Assembly (NCBI RefSeq): GCF_003946485.1
Contig: NZ_RHOJ01000001.1
Location: 179,999 to 243,998 of the forward strand
DNA: 64,000 bases
Reading direction: 5' to 3'
DNA from: Lacticaseibacillus jixianensis
GTDB taxonomy: Bacteria; Bacillota; Bacilli; Lactobacillales; Lactobacillaceae
In this document: one piece after another, positions 1 through 8,946 of the stretch
How positions within the stretch are numbered: the first letter of the stretch is position 1
Layout: each line of letters opens with the position of its first letter
Made by a program: the position numbers and the translations under genes
The notes under the pieces: model-generated
Seen by the model: the letters and a program-made list of their open reading frames with translations, nothing else
Told to the model about the DNA's origin: nothing
Database searches by the model: none

Positions 1-1920
1 CTGCCAGACGACTGGCTGCGTGATCCAGATATGTGGGAGACGCGCAAGGAGAACCGGGCCGTGATCGTGAAGTACGGCGGCCAGGTCGCACTGCGGCCGC
101 GGCAAAACGGCAGTCTTCAGGCCATTTATCACGACACTGACGACGTGCTGGCGGTTCCGTACGACACGCCGATGGTGGGGTACCAGACGGGCGTGGTCAA
201 CACGATGCGGCTCTGGAGCGCCGAGACCGTTCCTGGGCGGGTCCACGACCTCGCCGAAAAGGCGCGGATCAACGCGATCACCCAGATCCTTTATCCGGAC
301 GATTCTGACTCGGCGGGCCGCGAGCTGCGGCTGCGGCAGGAGTACTTCTTTGTCTCGGCCGGGATCCAAAGCATCGTGACCCACTTCAAACGGTTCCACC
401 GGGACCTCAGTGTGCTCCCGCACTTCGTTGCCATCCACATCAACGACACCCATCCGGCCATGGCCGTGCTGGAGCTGATGCGCATCCTGCTGGACGAAGA
501 GGAAATGAGCTGGGAGCAGGCGTGGCAGGTGACCGTGGCGACGATGAGCTACACGAACCACACGCTGATGGCCGAGGCGCTGGAAAGCTGGCCGCAGGCG
601 ATGTTTGCCAGCCTACTGCCGCGGCTGTTTCAAATCGCCCAGGAGATCGATCGCCGCTTCCGCCTGACGTACGTGCGGCGGTACGGCGAACTGATCGTGA
701 ACCAGGCGGCGCCGTTGGCCGACGGGCAGCTGCGCATGGCCTTTCTGGCGGTGATCGGCAGCCACGCCGTCAACGGCGTGGCCAAGCTTCACTCCGAACT
801 CCTGAAGCAAAGCGTGCTCAAAGCCCTTTACCAAATCTTCCCGGAGCGGTTTACCAATGAGACGAACGGCATCACACAGCGGCGGTGGGTGCAGATCGCC
901 GATCCCGCGCTGGCGACGTTGATCGATACGAAGATCGGCCCGGGGTGGCGGCGCAATCCGCTGGCCCTCACCCGGCTGCGGGAATTTGAGGACGACGAGC
1001 AGTTTTTAACCGACCTGATCGCCGCCAAGCAGCAAAACAAGCTGAAGCTGGCGGACCTGATCCAGCGCCAGCTCGGCCTGACGGTGGCACCGGCGTCGCT
1101 GTTTGACGTGCAGATCAAGCGCCTGCACGCTTACAAACGCCAGCTGCTGCATGTGTTTGGGATCCTTGAGGCGTACTTGGCGCTGAAAAACGGGGAGGAC
1201 CGGCCGCCGCGCGTTCACGTCTTCGGCGCGAAGGCCGCGCCTAGCTACCGGTACGCCAAGGCGGTCATCAAGCTGATCAACGCGGTGGCCGATTTGGTCA
1301 ACCATGACCCGGCGGTCAACACGAAGCTGAAGGTGGCCTTTTTGCCAAACTACGGGGTCAGCCTCGGGGAACAGATCATCCCCGCGGCCGACATCTCGGA
1401 GCAGATCTCGCTAGCCGGCACCGAGGCTTCGGGAACCTCAAACATGAAACTGATGGCCACCGGTGCGATCACTCTGGCCACGCTTGACGGGGCGAACATC
1501 GAGATCCGCGACGCTGCCGGCAAGGACTCAATGGCCGTGTTTGGCCTCACCGCCGCCCAGGTTGAAGCTGCCCAGCGCGATCACACCTACAGCGCGCGCG
1601 CCCTGTACGACCAGGACCCGTTGATCCACCGCATTGTCGATATGCTGACAGACGGGACGATCCCCGGCGTCGCCACCGAGGGCCGTGAGATCCAAGACGA
1701 GCTGCTCGAGTACAACGACAATTACTTTGTGCTGGCGGATTTTCGCAGTTACCTTGCGGCTTCTCGCAGGCTCGATCAGCTATCCCAGACGCCGCTGGCC
1801 TGGGCGCGCCTGGCCCTGGCCAACATCGCCGCCAGCGGGCAGTTCGCCGCTGACTTCACGGTGGCCCGCTACGGCCGGGAGATCTGGCAGGTGCTACCGA
1901 GCCAGCCGGCCGATGAATAG
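1..1920 (+). CDS. glgP: Glycogen/maltodextrin phosphorylase, 3' part
   Basis: Removes glucose as glucose-1-phosphate from the ends of alpha-1,4-glucans; cytosolic, PLP dependent. The reading frame is open from base 1, so the 5' end lies outside the window; about 639 residues are visible of the usual 750-800. The C-terminal domain carries the family PLP segment EASGTSNMK followed by LDGANIEI, and upstream blocks ARINAITQILYPDDS and ETNGITQRRW are typical of the family. The first ATG inside the frame (base 31) is internal and not a real start. The stop lies 9 bases before the next start, so it is the penultimate gene of a glycogen-type operon. Identity is secure; glycogen versus maltodextrin as the true substrate is not resolved. 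Confidence 0.95.
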   Translation: MPDDWLRDPDMWETRKENRAVIVKYGGQVALRPRQNGSLQAIYHDTDDVLAVPYDTPMVGYQTGVVNTMRLWSAETVPGRVHDLAEKARINAITQILYPDDSDSAGRELRLRQEYFFVSAGIQSIVTHFKRFHRDLSVLPHFVAIHINDTHPAMAVLELMRILLDEEEMSWEQAWQVTVATMSYTNHTLMAEALESWPQAMFASLLPRLFQIAQEIDRRFRLTYVRRYGELIVNQAAPLADGQLRMAFLAVIGSHAVNGVAKLHSELLKQSVLKALYQIFPERFTNETNGITQRRWVQIADPALATLIDTKIGPGWRRNPLALTRLREFEDDEQFLTDLIAAKQQNKLKLADLIQRQLGLTVAPASLFDVQIKRLHAYKRQLLHVFGILEAYLALKNGEDRPPRVHVFGAKAAPSYRYAKAVIKLINAVADLVNHDPAVNTKLKVAFLPNYGVSLGEQIIPAADISEQISLAGTEASGTSNMKLMATGAITLATLDGANIEIRDAAGKDSMAVFGLTAAQVEAAQRDHTYSARALYDQDPLIHRIVDMLTDGTIPGVATEGREIQDELLEYNDNYFVLADFRSYLAASRRLDQLSQTPLAWARLALANIAASGQFAADFTVARYGREIWQVLPSQPADE

Positions 1921-1929
1921 GAGACTTGT

Positions 1930-3699
1930 ATGAGATACGATTCGTTTCTTGACCGCCGCCCCTGCGGCGCGCTGGTGGTGAACACGGTGCTTCATTTCAC
2001 CGTGCGCGGCAATGACGCCGATGAGGTGTTGCTAATCTTGCGCCAGGAAGGGCAGGCGGCGCAAACGATCCCGCTGGCGCACACCGCAGAAGCGTTTGAG
2101 GGCAGTGCCACGATCGGCGCGGCAGGGCTGTGGTTCTACCGGTTTGCGGTGGTGGGTCCGGGTGGTACCAGCGTGCTGGCGCCCAGTCTTGCCGGCAGCG
2201 GCGGGCCCAGCGGTGAGTACCAGGACGAAAATGCGGCGCCGTGGTACCAGCTGACGGTGGTGCAGCGGCAAGAGACGGTACCCGCCTGGTACGAGAATGC
2301 CCGCATTTACCATATTTTTGGGGACCGGTTCAACAACGGCAATGCGGACGGCCACGTGAATGCGCCCAAGCCCAACACCTTCTTGTACGGCCAGCTGACC
2401 GATGACCCGTATTACATCAAGGATGCGGCCGGCGAGGTCGTGCGGTGGGATTTTTACGGGGGCAATCTCCAAGGCATCATCCAAAAGCTGGACCTGATCC
2501 AGGCCCGCGGCTTCACCGCGCTGTACCTGAGCCCGATTTTTGAAGCGGCCAGCAACCACCGCTACGACACGGGCGACTATTTCAAGATCGACCCGGTGCT
2601 CGGCACGTTGGCCGACTTTAAGGCCCTAGTGGCGGCCGTGCACGCGCGGGGGATGCACCTGATCTTGGACGGGGTGTTCAACCACGTGGGGCGCGATTCG
2701 CGGTATTTCAACGCCTTTGGCCACTATCCGGCCGGCGGCGCCGCCCAGGATCCGGCCAGTCCTTACGCCGACTGGTTCACCTTCAAGCATTTTCCGGACG
2801 ACTACGCCAGTTGGTGGGGGGTCTTGGATCTGCCGGCGATCAACAAACAAAGCCAGTCCTTTCACGACTTTATCGCCGGCGGCCCGGACTCGGTGCTGGG
2901 CTACTGGACAGGGCTGGGCGTTGACGGCTGGCGGCTGGATGTGGCCGACGAACTCGACTTGGCCTTTCTGCGCCAGATCCGGCGCCTGCTGGATCAGTAC
3001 CCGGAGCGGGTCCTGATCGGGGAGGTCTGGGAGGACGCCTCAAACAAGATCGCGTACGGCCGGCGGCGCCCTTACCTGATGGGCGAGATGCTGCAAAGCG
3101 TGATGAACTACCCGCAGCGCGCCTTGATCTTGGACTTTGCGGCCGGCCGGCAGGCGGCGGCGCTGGTGCTGCAAAAGCTGCTCACCCTGCAGGAAAACTA
3201 TCCGGCCGCCGTGTTCGCCTCGAATTTCACCAGCCTTGGCACCCATGACACGCCGCGCGTCCTGACCGTGCTGGACAATGACTTGGCGCGCCTGGCGCAG
3301 GCCGTCCTCCTGTGGACGGTGCTGCCTGGCAACCAGGTGCTGTACTACGGCGATGAGGCGGGGCTGACCGGCGGTAGCGACCCGCAGAACCGCAAGTTCT
3401 ACCCGTGGGGCCGAGAAAATGCCGCGGTCCTGGCCATCTACGATCAGGCGGCCCAGTGGCGGCGCCAGCCGGTCCTGCAAGCCGCCGCGGCCTTCACGGG
3501 CTTCACTTTTGGCGCTGGGCTGGGCATCGTCCGCACGCGCGGGGCGCAGTCCTTGGTGGCGCTGTTCAACCCCACCGATGCGCCGCTGGCGTTCGCGCCG
3601 CCGCTTGCCGCCGGGGCCTACCTGACGCCGGGCCAGCAGGCCAGCCTGCGCGCCGAGACCATCGCGCCGCACAGCCAGGTGCTGTATCTGACAGAGTAA
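1930..3699 (+). CDS. GH13 alpha-glucan hydrolase (neopullulanase/amylopullulanase type)
   Basis: 589 residues. An N-terminal beta-rich region (about 1-115) resembles the CBM34-like domain of neopullulanases, followed by a GH13 barrel: YHIFGDRFNNG opens it, then DGVFNHVG, GWRLDVADE (nucleophile Asp), LIGEVWE (acid/base Glu) and GTHDTPR (third Asp). No signal peptide is visible, so the enzyme should act in the cytosol on branched or linear dextrins. It starts at ATG 1930 behind AGGAG and follows glgP by 9 bases, matching the common lactobacillar order in which a pullulanase-like gene closes the glg operon. The exact specificity (pullulan, cyclodextrin or maltodextrin) cannot be read from sequence alone. 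Confidence 0.9.
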   Translation: MRYDSFLDRRPCGALVVNTVLHFTVRGNDADEVLLILRQEGQAAQTIPLAHTAEAFEGSATIGAAGLWFYRFAVVGPGGTSVLAPSLAGSGGPSGEYQDENAAPWYQLTVVQRQETVPAWYENARIYHIFGDRFNNGNADGHVNAPKPNTFLYGQLTDDPYYIKDAAGEVVRWDFYGGNLQGIIQKLDLIQARGFTALYLSPIFEAASNHRYDTGDYFKIDPVLGTLADFKALVAAVHARGMHLILDGVFNHVGRDSRYFNAFGHYPAGGAAQDPASPYADWFTFKHFPDDYASWWGVLDLPAINKQSQSFHDFIAGGPDSVLGYWTGLGVDGWRLDVADELDLAFLRQIRRLLDQYPERVLIGEVWEDASNKIAYGRRRPYLMGEMLQSVMNYPQRALILDFAAGRQAAALVLQKLLTLQENYPAAVFASNFTSLGTHDTPRVLTVLDNDLARLAQAVLLWTVLPGNQVLYYGDEAGLTGGSDPQNRKFYPWGRENAAVLAIYDQAAQWRRQPVLQAAAAFTGFTFGAGLGIVRTRGAQSLVALFNPTDAPLAFAPPLAAGAYLTPGQQASLRAETIAPHSQVLYLTE

Positions 3700-3736
3700 A
3701 AAAAGAGACCAGGACAAAATGCCCTAGTCATGTTCC

Positions 3737-3843
3737 ATAGGCAACGCCACGTAGACAAGCGCCTCCGCAGCACGATTCTAAAACCGAATCGCACAGCGGA
3801 GGCGCTTGGGCTTTGGGCTAAAACTACATTCTGGCTCAGCCTG
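3737..3843. repeat. Interspersed hairpin repeat, copy A
   Basis: A 51-base hairpin (3757-3807) with arms AAGCGCCTCCGC and GCGGAGGCGCTT and an inner CGATTC/GAATCG stem, flanked by GCCACGTAGAC and TGGCTCAGCC. The same unit recurs at 7341-7436 and, more diverged, at 31508-31622. It lies between convergent genes and could serve as a bidirectional terminator, but it is longer than a simple terminator and is repeated with its flanks. Confidence 0.75.
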
Positions 3844-3849
3844 TTTTCG

Positions 3850-4785
3850 TTAGTGACCCATCTCGGGCATCAAGGTCTCACGCAGCCCACTGGTTTGGCT
3901 GATGCGTGTGTCTTTGGTGATGAAGACTGCTTCAGCACCTTCGGTTTCGATCAGGTGCAAACCCTCAGGCAGGCCGGCGTAAAAGCCGATCGAGGAGAGC
4001 ACGTCGGCCTTTTCCGCCGAGTCGGCGACCACGGTGATACTGGCCATGGCGGAGTCGACCGGGCTGCCGGTTTGCGGATCCAGCAGGTGGTGGTAGACGT
4101 GGCCGCGGCGATCGAAGTGCCTGAAGTAGATCCCCGTGGTGACCAGGGCTTTGGGCGTGGTGGTCAACGTGGCGATCGGCGGGTTCTGCGGCGCCCGAGG
4201 ATCCACAATGCCGATCTGCCAGAGCGGCACTCCGCTTTCACTTTGGCCCACCAGCACCTGATTGCCGGCCAGGTCGATGCGGCCGCCAAGCACGCCTTGC
4301 CGCTGCCAGAGCTTGCTCAGTTCATCAAGGATGAACCCCTTGGCGATCCCCCCGAGGTCAAGCGACATGCCGGGCACGCTGAGAAACACCGTTTGCGCCT
4401 CGGAGTCCAAAACGACCTTGTCGGGGTCGGTCAAAGCGAGTGCAGCCTTGATGCGGTCGCTGCTCGGGACGCTGGCATCGTCAAAGCCGATCCGCCACAA
4501 GGCCACCAGCGGACCGATCAGGGCGTTGTAGCCCAACCCGCGTTTGCTCCACGCGACGGCGCGGGCGATCAGGTTGAACACCGGCCGCACGGGAATGTGC
4601 ACCGGGGCAATGCCCGCCTGCTGATTGATTGTGGTCAATAGCGAGTCCGGATCGTAGAACGAAAGCAGCTTGGCGTAGGCGGAAACCATGGCGACGCTTT
4701 GGTCAAAGGTGTCAGGACCGCCGCCCGCATGGATTGTCAGCGTATTTTTGGCGCCCAACCCATCGAATTCGAATGTCGAAGTCAT
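3850..4785 (-). CDS. apbE: ApbE-family FMN transferase-like protein
   Basis: 311 residues from the ATG at 4785, chosen because AAAGAGG lies 8 bases upstream; the frame is open for 14 more codons. ApbE proteins attach FMN to a threonine of target proteins. Family features visible are LDLGGIAKGFILDEL in the middle and, near the C-terminus, TTGIYFRHF, HHLLDPQTGSPV and the ADVLSS segment with an acidic metal-site residue. There is no signal peptide or lipobox, unlike many ApbE proteins, so it would work inside the cell. It is a single gene, divergent from the ArsR regulator and with no flavoprotein target gene adjacent. Family call is good; activity is inferred. Confidence 0.85.
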   Translation of the reverse strand: MTSTFEFDGLGAKNTLTIHAGGGPDTFDQSVAMVSAYAKLLSFYDPDSLLTTINQQAGIAPVHIPVRPVFNLIARAVAWSKRGLGYNALIGPLVALWRIGFDDASVPSSDRIKAALALTDPDKVVLDSEAQTVFLSVPGMSLDLGGIAKGFILDELSKLWQRQGVLGGRIDLAGNQVLVGQSESGVPLWQIGIVDPRAPQNPPIATLTTTPKALVTTGIYFRHFDRRGHVYHHLLDPQTGSPVDSAMASITVVADSAEKADVLSSIGFYAGLPEGLHLIETEGAEAVFITKDTRISQTSGLRETLMPEMGH

Positions 4786-4971
4786 CAGAAGAACCTCTTT
4801 TCCGGGTGTCGTCTCGCAACACCTCACGCGCTTTCATTATCCGTCCTTGGGCAACCGTTTTCAAGATAGACACTTTTCTAAAAAGTGACCAGAAAAATAT
4901 GCAATTTTGACAAAACTTGTTCTATAAAAAGAGTAATATAAAAATTAACGAAGACTTTGGAGGTGAATGTG

Positions 4972-5310
4972 GTGACGGATTATAAAGCGGCACACGAGGC
5001 CGCATTACGGGAGTTTCAGGCAGATATTGGGCATTTAAATGCCTTGGCCAACGCGAATCGGCAGAAATTATTGATGATTTTGGGGCAGTCCGAGGAAGCG
5101 CACGGCATCAAGGTCAATGATTTAGCAAAAGCGATCGGCTTGTCGCAGCCAGCCACGTCGCACCATCTCAAGACCTTGCATGACATTGGCATCGTGGGGT
5201 CTCACCAGGTGGGCAACGTTGTGTACTATTACTTGACGCTGGACGACACGATCGCTCGGCTTGAGCGCATCACGCAGGCGCTCAAGGCGCGGTCCTGCGA
5301 GAAGGCCTAG
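4972..5310 (+). CDS. ArsR/SmtB-family winged-helix regulator
   Basis: 112 residues. A single winged-helix DNA-binding domain with the recognition helix LSQPATSHHLKTLHDIGIV followed by the wing QVGNVVYYYL. GGAGGTG at 4959-4965 fits the GTG at 4972 best; an upstream TTG at 4957 and a GTG at 4969 are less well placed. The classical ArsR metal-binding cysteine motif of helix 3 is absent; the only cysteine is close to the C-terminus, so metal sensing is uncertain. A TTGACA element at 4907 lies in the spacer shared with the divergent apbE gene, which makes apbE a possible target. Ligand unknown. Confidence 0.85.
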   Translation: MTDYKAAHEAALREFQADIGHLNALANANRQKLLMILGQSEEAHGIKVNDLAKAIGLSQPATSHHLKTLHDIGIVGSHQVGNVVYYYLTLDDTIARLERITQALKARSCEKA

Positions 5311-5317
5311 CGCGCTT

Positions 5318-5577
5318 GGGGTGGTCATTGACAGCCGGCAGTGGACGTGCGACACTAGCGTTAATATGACGACCGGAAGTTCAGTAGGTTGGCAGCGAAC
5401 GTCTCAGAAAGTCGGCGGCTGATGGAAGCCGACCGTTGCTGCCAAGCGAATTACACCTTCGCGAAACGGTCTGCGGGTGATGACGTTATCCATTGTTGAG
5501 TGATGGCCTTGGCCATAACGTGGGTGGTACCGCGGATTATTCCGTCCCTGTTTGCAGATGCAAGCAGGGCTTTTTTT
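5318..5577 (+). promoter_or_regulatory. Tyrosine T-box leader of tyrS
   Basis: T-box riboswitch that reads uncharged tRNA-Tyr and prevents termination. Visible parts: the specifier loop GCGAATTACACC with TAC at 5452-5454, the T-box GGGTGGTACCGCGG at about 5522-5535, and a terminator hairpin with arms CCCTGTTTGC and GCAAGCAGGG followed by seven T (5546-5577). The Tyr specifier agrees with the tyrS gene that follows. Confidence 0.93.
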
Positions 5578-5604
5578 CGGTCCGAAAATACGAGGAGGAT
5601 AGCC

Positions 5605-6867
5605 ATGGAAGCAAATATTTTAGACGAACTCGCCTGGCGCGGGGCACTGAACCAGATGACGGACGAGGAGGGGCTGCGCAAGCTCACGACCGACAAGCAC
5701 GTCGGCATCTACGTAGGCACGGATCCGACGGGCGACTCGCTGCACGTGGGGCACCTGATCCCATTCATGATGCTCAAGCGGTTCCAGCTGATGGGCCACA
5801 AGCCGGTGATCGTGATTGGCGGTGGGACCGGTTCGATCGGCGATCCCTCAGGCCGCAATTCCGAGCGCGTCCTGCAAACGATGGCGACGATCGATGAGAA
5901 CAAGAAGAAGCTGACCGCCCAGATGGAGCGGCTGTTTGGCACGGACAACTTCCGCATCGTTGACAACTATTCCTGGCTCAGCAAACTGAGCCTGCTGGAC
6001 TTTTTGCGCGACTACGGCAAGCTGTTCCCGGTCAACCAGATGCTGAATAAAGAGGTCGTCGCCAGCCGCCTCGAAAACGGGATCTCGTACACTGAATTTA
6101 CTTACCAGATCCTGCAATCGATCGATTTTCTCAAGCTATACCAAACCGAGGACGTCCAGGTGCAGCTCGGCGGGGCGGACCAGTGGGGGAACATCACCGC
6201 GGGCATCGACCTGATCCACAAGGTCGAGGGGCCAGCGGCCAAGGTCTTTGGGCTGACCAACCCGCTGATGCTGAAGTCAGATGGGACCAAGTTCGGCAAG
6301 TCCGCCGGGGGGGCGGTATGGCTCGATCCGGAGAAGACCTCGCCGTACGAGTTCTATCAGTTCTGGTTTAATCAGGACGATAAGGACGTCGAGAAGTTCC
6401 TGAAGTTCTTCACCTTCCTAAGCAAAGAAGAGATCCAGGAGCTAGTTGAGGCCACGCACGCGCACCCGGAAAAGCGTGAGGCCCAGCGCCGCTTAGCCCA
6501 GGAAGTCACCAAGTTTGTGCACGGGCAAAAGGCCGTCGCGCAGGCGGAGGCCATCTCCGCGGCACTGTTTTCCGGGGACGTGCAGGATTTGACCGTCGAG
6601 GAGATCGAGCAGGGCTTCAAGCAGTTCCCGAGCAAGACGGCACCGGCGGCCGCAGAGAACATTGTCACCTGGCTGGTAGACACCACTGGCATTGAGCCGT
6701 CACGGCGCCAGGCCCGCGAGGACGTTCAAAACGGGGCGATCACCATTAACGGGGTCAAGCAGCGCGATCTGGCCTTCGTGGTCGATCCGCGCGCGCACTT
6801 TGACGGGGCGTTCACCATCGTTCGCCGCGGCAAGAAGAAGTACTTCCTGGTGCGGATCGCGCGTTAG
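5605..6867 (+). CDS. tyrS: Tyrosyl-tRNA synthetase
   Basis: 420 residues, the usual length for the bacterial TyrRS with a C-terminal S4 RNA-binding domain. It charges tRNA-Tyr in the cytosol. The HIGH-type motif appears as HVGHLIPF and the KMSKS-type motif as KFGKS; GGADQWGNI is the family tyrosine-binding segment. The C-terminal S4 part reads RQAREDVQNGAITINGVKQ. Start is ATG 5605 with GAGGAG 9 bases upstream, even though the frame is open earlier through the leader. Expression is expected to depend on the T-box immediately upstream. Single gene unit. Confidence 0.97.
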   Translation: MEANILDELAWRGALNQMTDEEGLRKLTTDKHVGIYVGTDPTGDSLHVGHLIPFMMLKRFQLMGHKPVIVIGGGTGSIGDPSGRNSERVLQTMATIDENKKKLTAQMERLFGTDNFRIVDNYSWLSKLSLLDFLRDYGKLFPVNQMLNKEVVASRLENGISYTEFTYQILQSIDFLKLYQTEDVQVQLGGADQWGNITAGIDLIHKVEGPAAKVFGLTNPLMLKSDGTKFGKSAGGAVWLDPEKTSPYEFYQFWFNQDDKDVEKFLKFFTFLSKEEIQELVEATHAHPEKREAQRRLAQEVTKFVHGQKAVAQAEAISAALFSGDVQDLTVEEIEQGFKQFPSKTAPAAAENIVTWLVDTTGIEPSRRQAREDVQNGAITINGVKQRDLAFVVDPRAHFDGAFTIVRRGKKKYFLVRIAR

Positions 6868-6938
6868 GCCGTTGCCAAGGATCAGGCGCGCCGGGCGTGC
6901 TTTTAAGATGCTATACTGAAGAAAAAGGGGGAATCGGT

Positions 6939-7292
6939 ATGGCATATTCCGTGATTGGCGCCACGTATCAGCATCAATCCCTAGCCGTGTTTTATTCCGG
7001 GCTGGACGGCCAGCAGCTGCTCAGCTTTACTGCTGCCTGCCGCGAGGCGCTGCGGCTACTTAACGCGGAGCTTGCCGCCTGTCCACTGCCCGACATTCGT
7101 GAACTGGCAGAGCAGGTGCTGGCGTTGGCTTTGAAGCAGCCCCTGGATCTGCACCAGCTCGCCGAGGCGACCGGCGATACCTTGTCTTTGAGCTGGTTTG
7201 CCGATGATCATTTCGTCATCGCGGTGATGGACCGCACCGAGGCGTTTCAGCTGCATCTGGAAGTCGTGCCGGTCCATGCCGAGAAAAAGTAG
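6939..7292 (+). CDS. Small protein of unknown function
   Basis: 117 residues starting at ATG 6939 behind AAGGGGG. An extended -10 element (TG at 6909-6910, TATACT at 6912-6917) lies just upstream, so the gene seems to have its own promoter after tyrS. The protein has no membrane segment, no signal peptide and no motif that I recognise; it is rich in leucine and alanine and looks like a small soluble alpha-beta protein (SVIGATYQHQSLAVFYSGL at the N-terminus, FVIAVMDRTEAFQLHLEVV at the C-terminus). Codon use matches the chromosome. Real gene likely, function unknown. Confidence 0.7.
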   Translation: MAYSVIGATYQHQSLAVFYSGLDGQQLLSFTAACREALRLLNAELAACPLPDIRELAEQVLALALKQPLDLHQLAEATGDTLSLSWFADDHFVIAVMDRTEAFQLHLEVVPVHAEKK

Positions 7293-7340
7293 TCAATGAG
7301 AGTGAGCCCAGATTTCTCTAGGCGCGTTCTATAAAGCGCC

Positions 7341-7436
7341 GCCACGTAGACAAGCGCCTCTGCACCGCGATTCTAAAAACGAATCGCATTGCAGAGGCGC
7401 TTGTGCTTTGGGCCAATACCGCTTGATGGCGCAGCC
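7341..7436. repeat. Interspersed hairpin repeat, copy B
   Basis: Close relative of the repeat at 3737-3843: hairpin 7352-7402 with arms AAGCGCCTCTGC and GCAGAGGCGCTT, inner CGATTC/GAATCG, flanks GCCACGTAGAC and TGGCGCAGCC. Base changes in one arm are matched in the other (CCGC/GCGG in copy A against CTGC/GCAG here), which means the stem is conserved as a structure. Confidence 0.75.
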
Positions 7437-7477
7437 TCTTTTGCTTGACGTGAAGTGACTCGCTTTGTTAACCACAC

Positions 7478-7494
7478 TGTAACGCCTCTGTAAC
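7478..7494 (+). promoter_or_regulatory. WalR-type box before NlpC/P60 gene 1
   Basis: TGTAAC-N5-TGTAAC, a perfect match to the WalR (YycF) consensus TGTWAH-N5-TGTWAH. It occupies the -35 position, 7 bases before a TGATAT -10 element at 7502. WalRK controls cell-wall hydrolases in Firmicutes. Confidence 0.8.
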
Positions 7495-7541
7495 GTACGA
7501 CTGATATGGTGGGTGCAGATCAAAAAGAGGAGTGTGTCCAC

Positions 7542-8690
7542 ATGAGGTTAGGGAAAGTTGCTGCAGTCTTGGGGGTTGCAGCGCTGATCGGGGTCTTCGG
7601 CATGGCCGGCGAACCAGTTAATGCCGCCCCGGCTGGCAGTGCCAGTCAGGCGACCGGTAGCCTGATCCAACAGTTGCAGGCCGCGCAAAACAAGGTGCTG
7701 AAGGCAGCCAACAACGCGTCGAACTTGGTTTCGCAAATCGACGACACGCAGGCCGCGATCGACCAGGCGCAAAGCAAGATCAGCGCCTACCAAAGTCAGA
7801 TCACGAAGGCCAACGCCGAGGTCAAGAGCCGCAAAACGGTCCTGAAGCACCAGCTGGTCTCCTTGCAAAAGCAGATCGGTGATTCGGCGACCGGCAACGT
7901 CTACTTTGACTTTATGCTGAACGCCAAGGACCTCTCGGATCTGATCTCCCGGGGGTTCACCGTTAACAAACTGAATCAGGCCTCCCAAGAAGCGCTGCAG
8001 GCGGTTCAGGACGCGCAGGCCAAGGCCAAGGATCTGAAGGCCGAGCAGACCGCAAAGAAAGCCGAGCTGATCGCCAACAAGTCCAAGTTGACGGCGGCGA
8101 AGGCGGCATTTGACGCCACGGCAGCCAAGGCCAAGGCCGATGCGGCGGCATTGCAAAAGAAAATTGATGACAATAAGGCGCAGCTGACGCAGCTGGCCAC
8201 CTCAAAGAACCAAGCAACCGCCAAGGCGGCCGCAGCGATCGTCGCAGACAACGCCAGCCGGCCGCAGGCAGCCCCGCGGCCAGTGGCGCTGGCGCACCAA
8301 GTTGCTGCTAGCACCGCGGTGGCACCAAGCCTTCACGGCGGTTCACTGGTTGGCAACGCGCTCGGGATGCGCGGTGTCCCTTACGCTTACGGCGGCAAGA
8401 GCGCCAGTGGCGTTGACTGCTCCGGCCTGGTTTACGTGGCCGGGCGCGCGGCTGGCATTCCCGCTTTGAGTTCTTACCACACGTCTCAGGCCTTGAGCAC
8501 GATGGGGCGGTCCGTTTCCCTGGGCAGCCTTCAGCCCGGCGACCTGCTGTTCTGGGGCGGGGTCGGCTCTGCCTACCACGTGGCGATCTATGTTGGCGGC
8601 GGGCAGTACGTGCACGCACCAAAGCCGGGCGACGTTGTCCACACGGCCAGCGTTAACGGCTGGCGGCCTAACTTCGCGCGCCGCGTTTAG
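7542..8690 (+). CDS. Secreted peptidoglycan hydrolase, coiled coil plus NlpC/P60
   Basis: 382 residues. A signal peptide (about 1-28, ending VNAAPA) precedes a long coiled-coil region (about 35-235, rich in A, K, Q), a flexible Pro/Ala linker and a C-terminal NlpC/P60 domain. Catalytic Cys lies in VDCSGLVY, catalytic His in YHVAIYVGGG, with a further His in QYVHAP. The protein should be a D,L-endopeptidase that cuts peptidoglycan stem peptides at the cell surface, like CwlO or lactobacillar p75. Start ATG 7542 behind AAGAGGAG. The central region is nearly identical to that of the next gene, indicating a tandem duplication. A WalR box lies in the promoter and a terminator at 8711. Confidence 0.92.
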   Translation: MRLGKVAAVLGVAALIGVFGMAGEPVNAAPAGSASQATGSLIQQLQAAQNKVLKAANNASNLVSQIDDTQAAIDQAQSKISAYQSQITKANAEVKSRKTVLKHQLVSLQKQIGDSATGNVYFDFMLNAKDLSDLISRGFTVNKLNQASQEALQAVQDAQAKAKDLKAEQTAKKAELIANKSKLTAAKAAFDATAAKAKADAAALQKKIDDNKAQLTQLATSKNQATAKAAAAIVADNASRPQAAPRPVALAHQVAASTAVAPSLHGGSLVGNALGMRGVPYAYGGKSASGVDCSGLVYVAGRAAGIPALSSYHTSQALSTMGRSVSLGSLQPGDLLFWGGVGSAYHVAIYVGGGQYVHAPKPGDVVHTASVNGWRPNFARRV

Positions 8691-8710
8691 GCGCAAATTG
8701 ATTATTCTCT

Positions 8711-8742
8711 TTTCAGCCCGTATGCAACTACGGGCTTTTTTT
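8711..8742 (+). terminator. Rho-independent terminator
   Basis: Stem AGCCCGTA...TACGGGCT followed by a run of seven T. It closes the transcript of the first NlpC/P60 gene. Confidence 0.85.
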
Positions 8743-8878
8743 ATGCAAAAAATGGTTACGGGATTGTCTTGCTTTAATCCGTAATCTGTGGGTGTACACC
8801 GCCCAAATGTGCGGGGATTGTTGCATTTGCCACAATGACATAAAACGCGGTGCGACCGACTTTGTTTGTTAACGTTGC

Positions 8879-8895
8879 TGTAACATCCCTGTAAC
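8879..8895 (+). promoter_or_regulatory. WalR-type box before NlpC/P60 gene 2
   Basis: TGTAAC-N5-TGTAAC, again a perfect WalR consensus with a different 5-base spacer (ATCCC against GCCTC in the first). A TACACT -10 element follows at 8906. A GTTAAC precedes both boxes, so the two promoters share a wider module. Confidence 0.8.
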
Positions 8896-8946
8896 GTGCG
8901 CTTGTTACACTCATCTACAGTTAATTCATTGAGGAGTGAATGTTTA

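Noticed and set aside
3730..4641. Long plus-strand ORF of 303 codons opposite apbE
   Set aside because: It is antisense to a well-supported ApbE gene, has no ribosome site and shows the biased composition of a shadow frame in GC-rich DNA.
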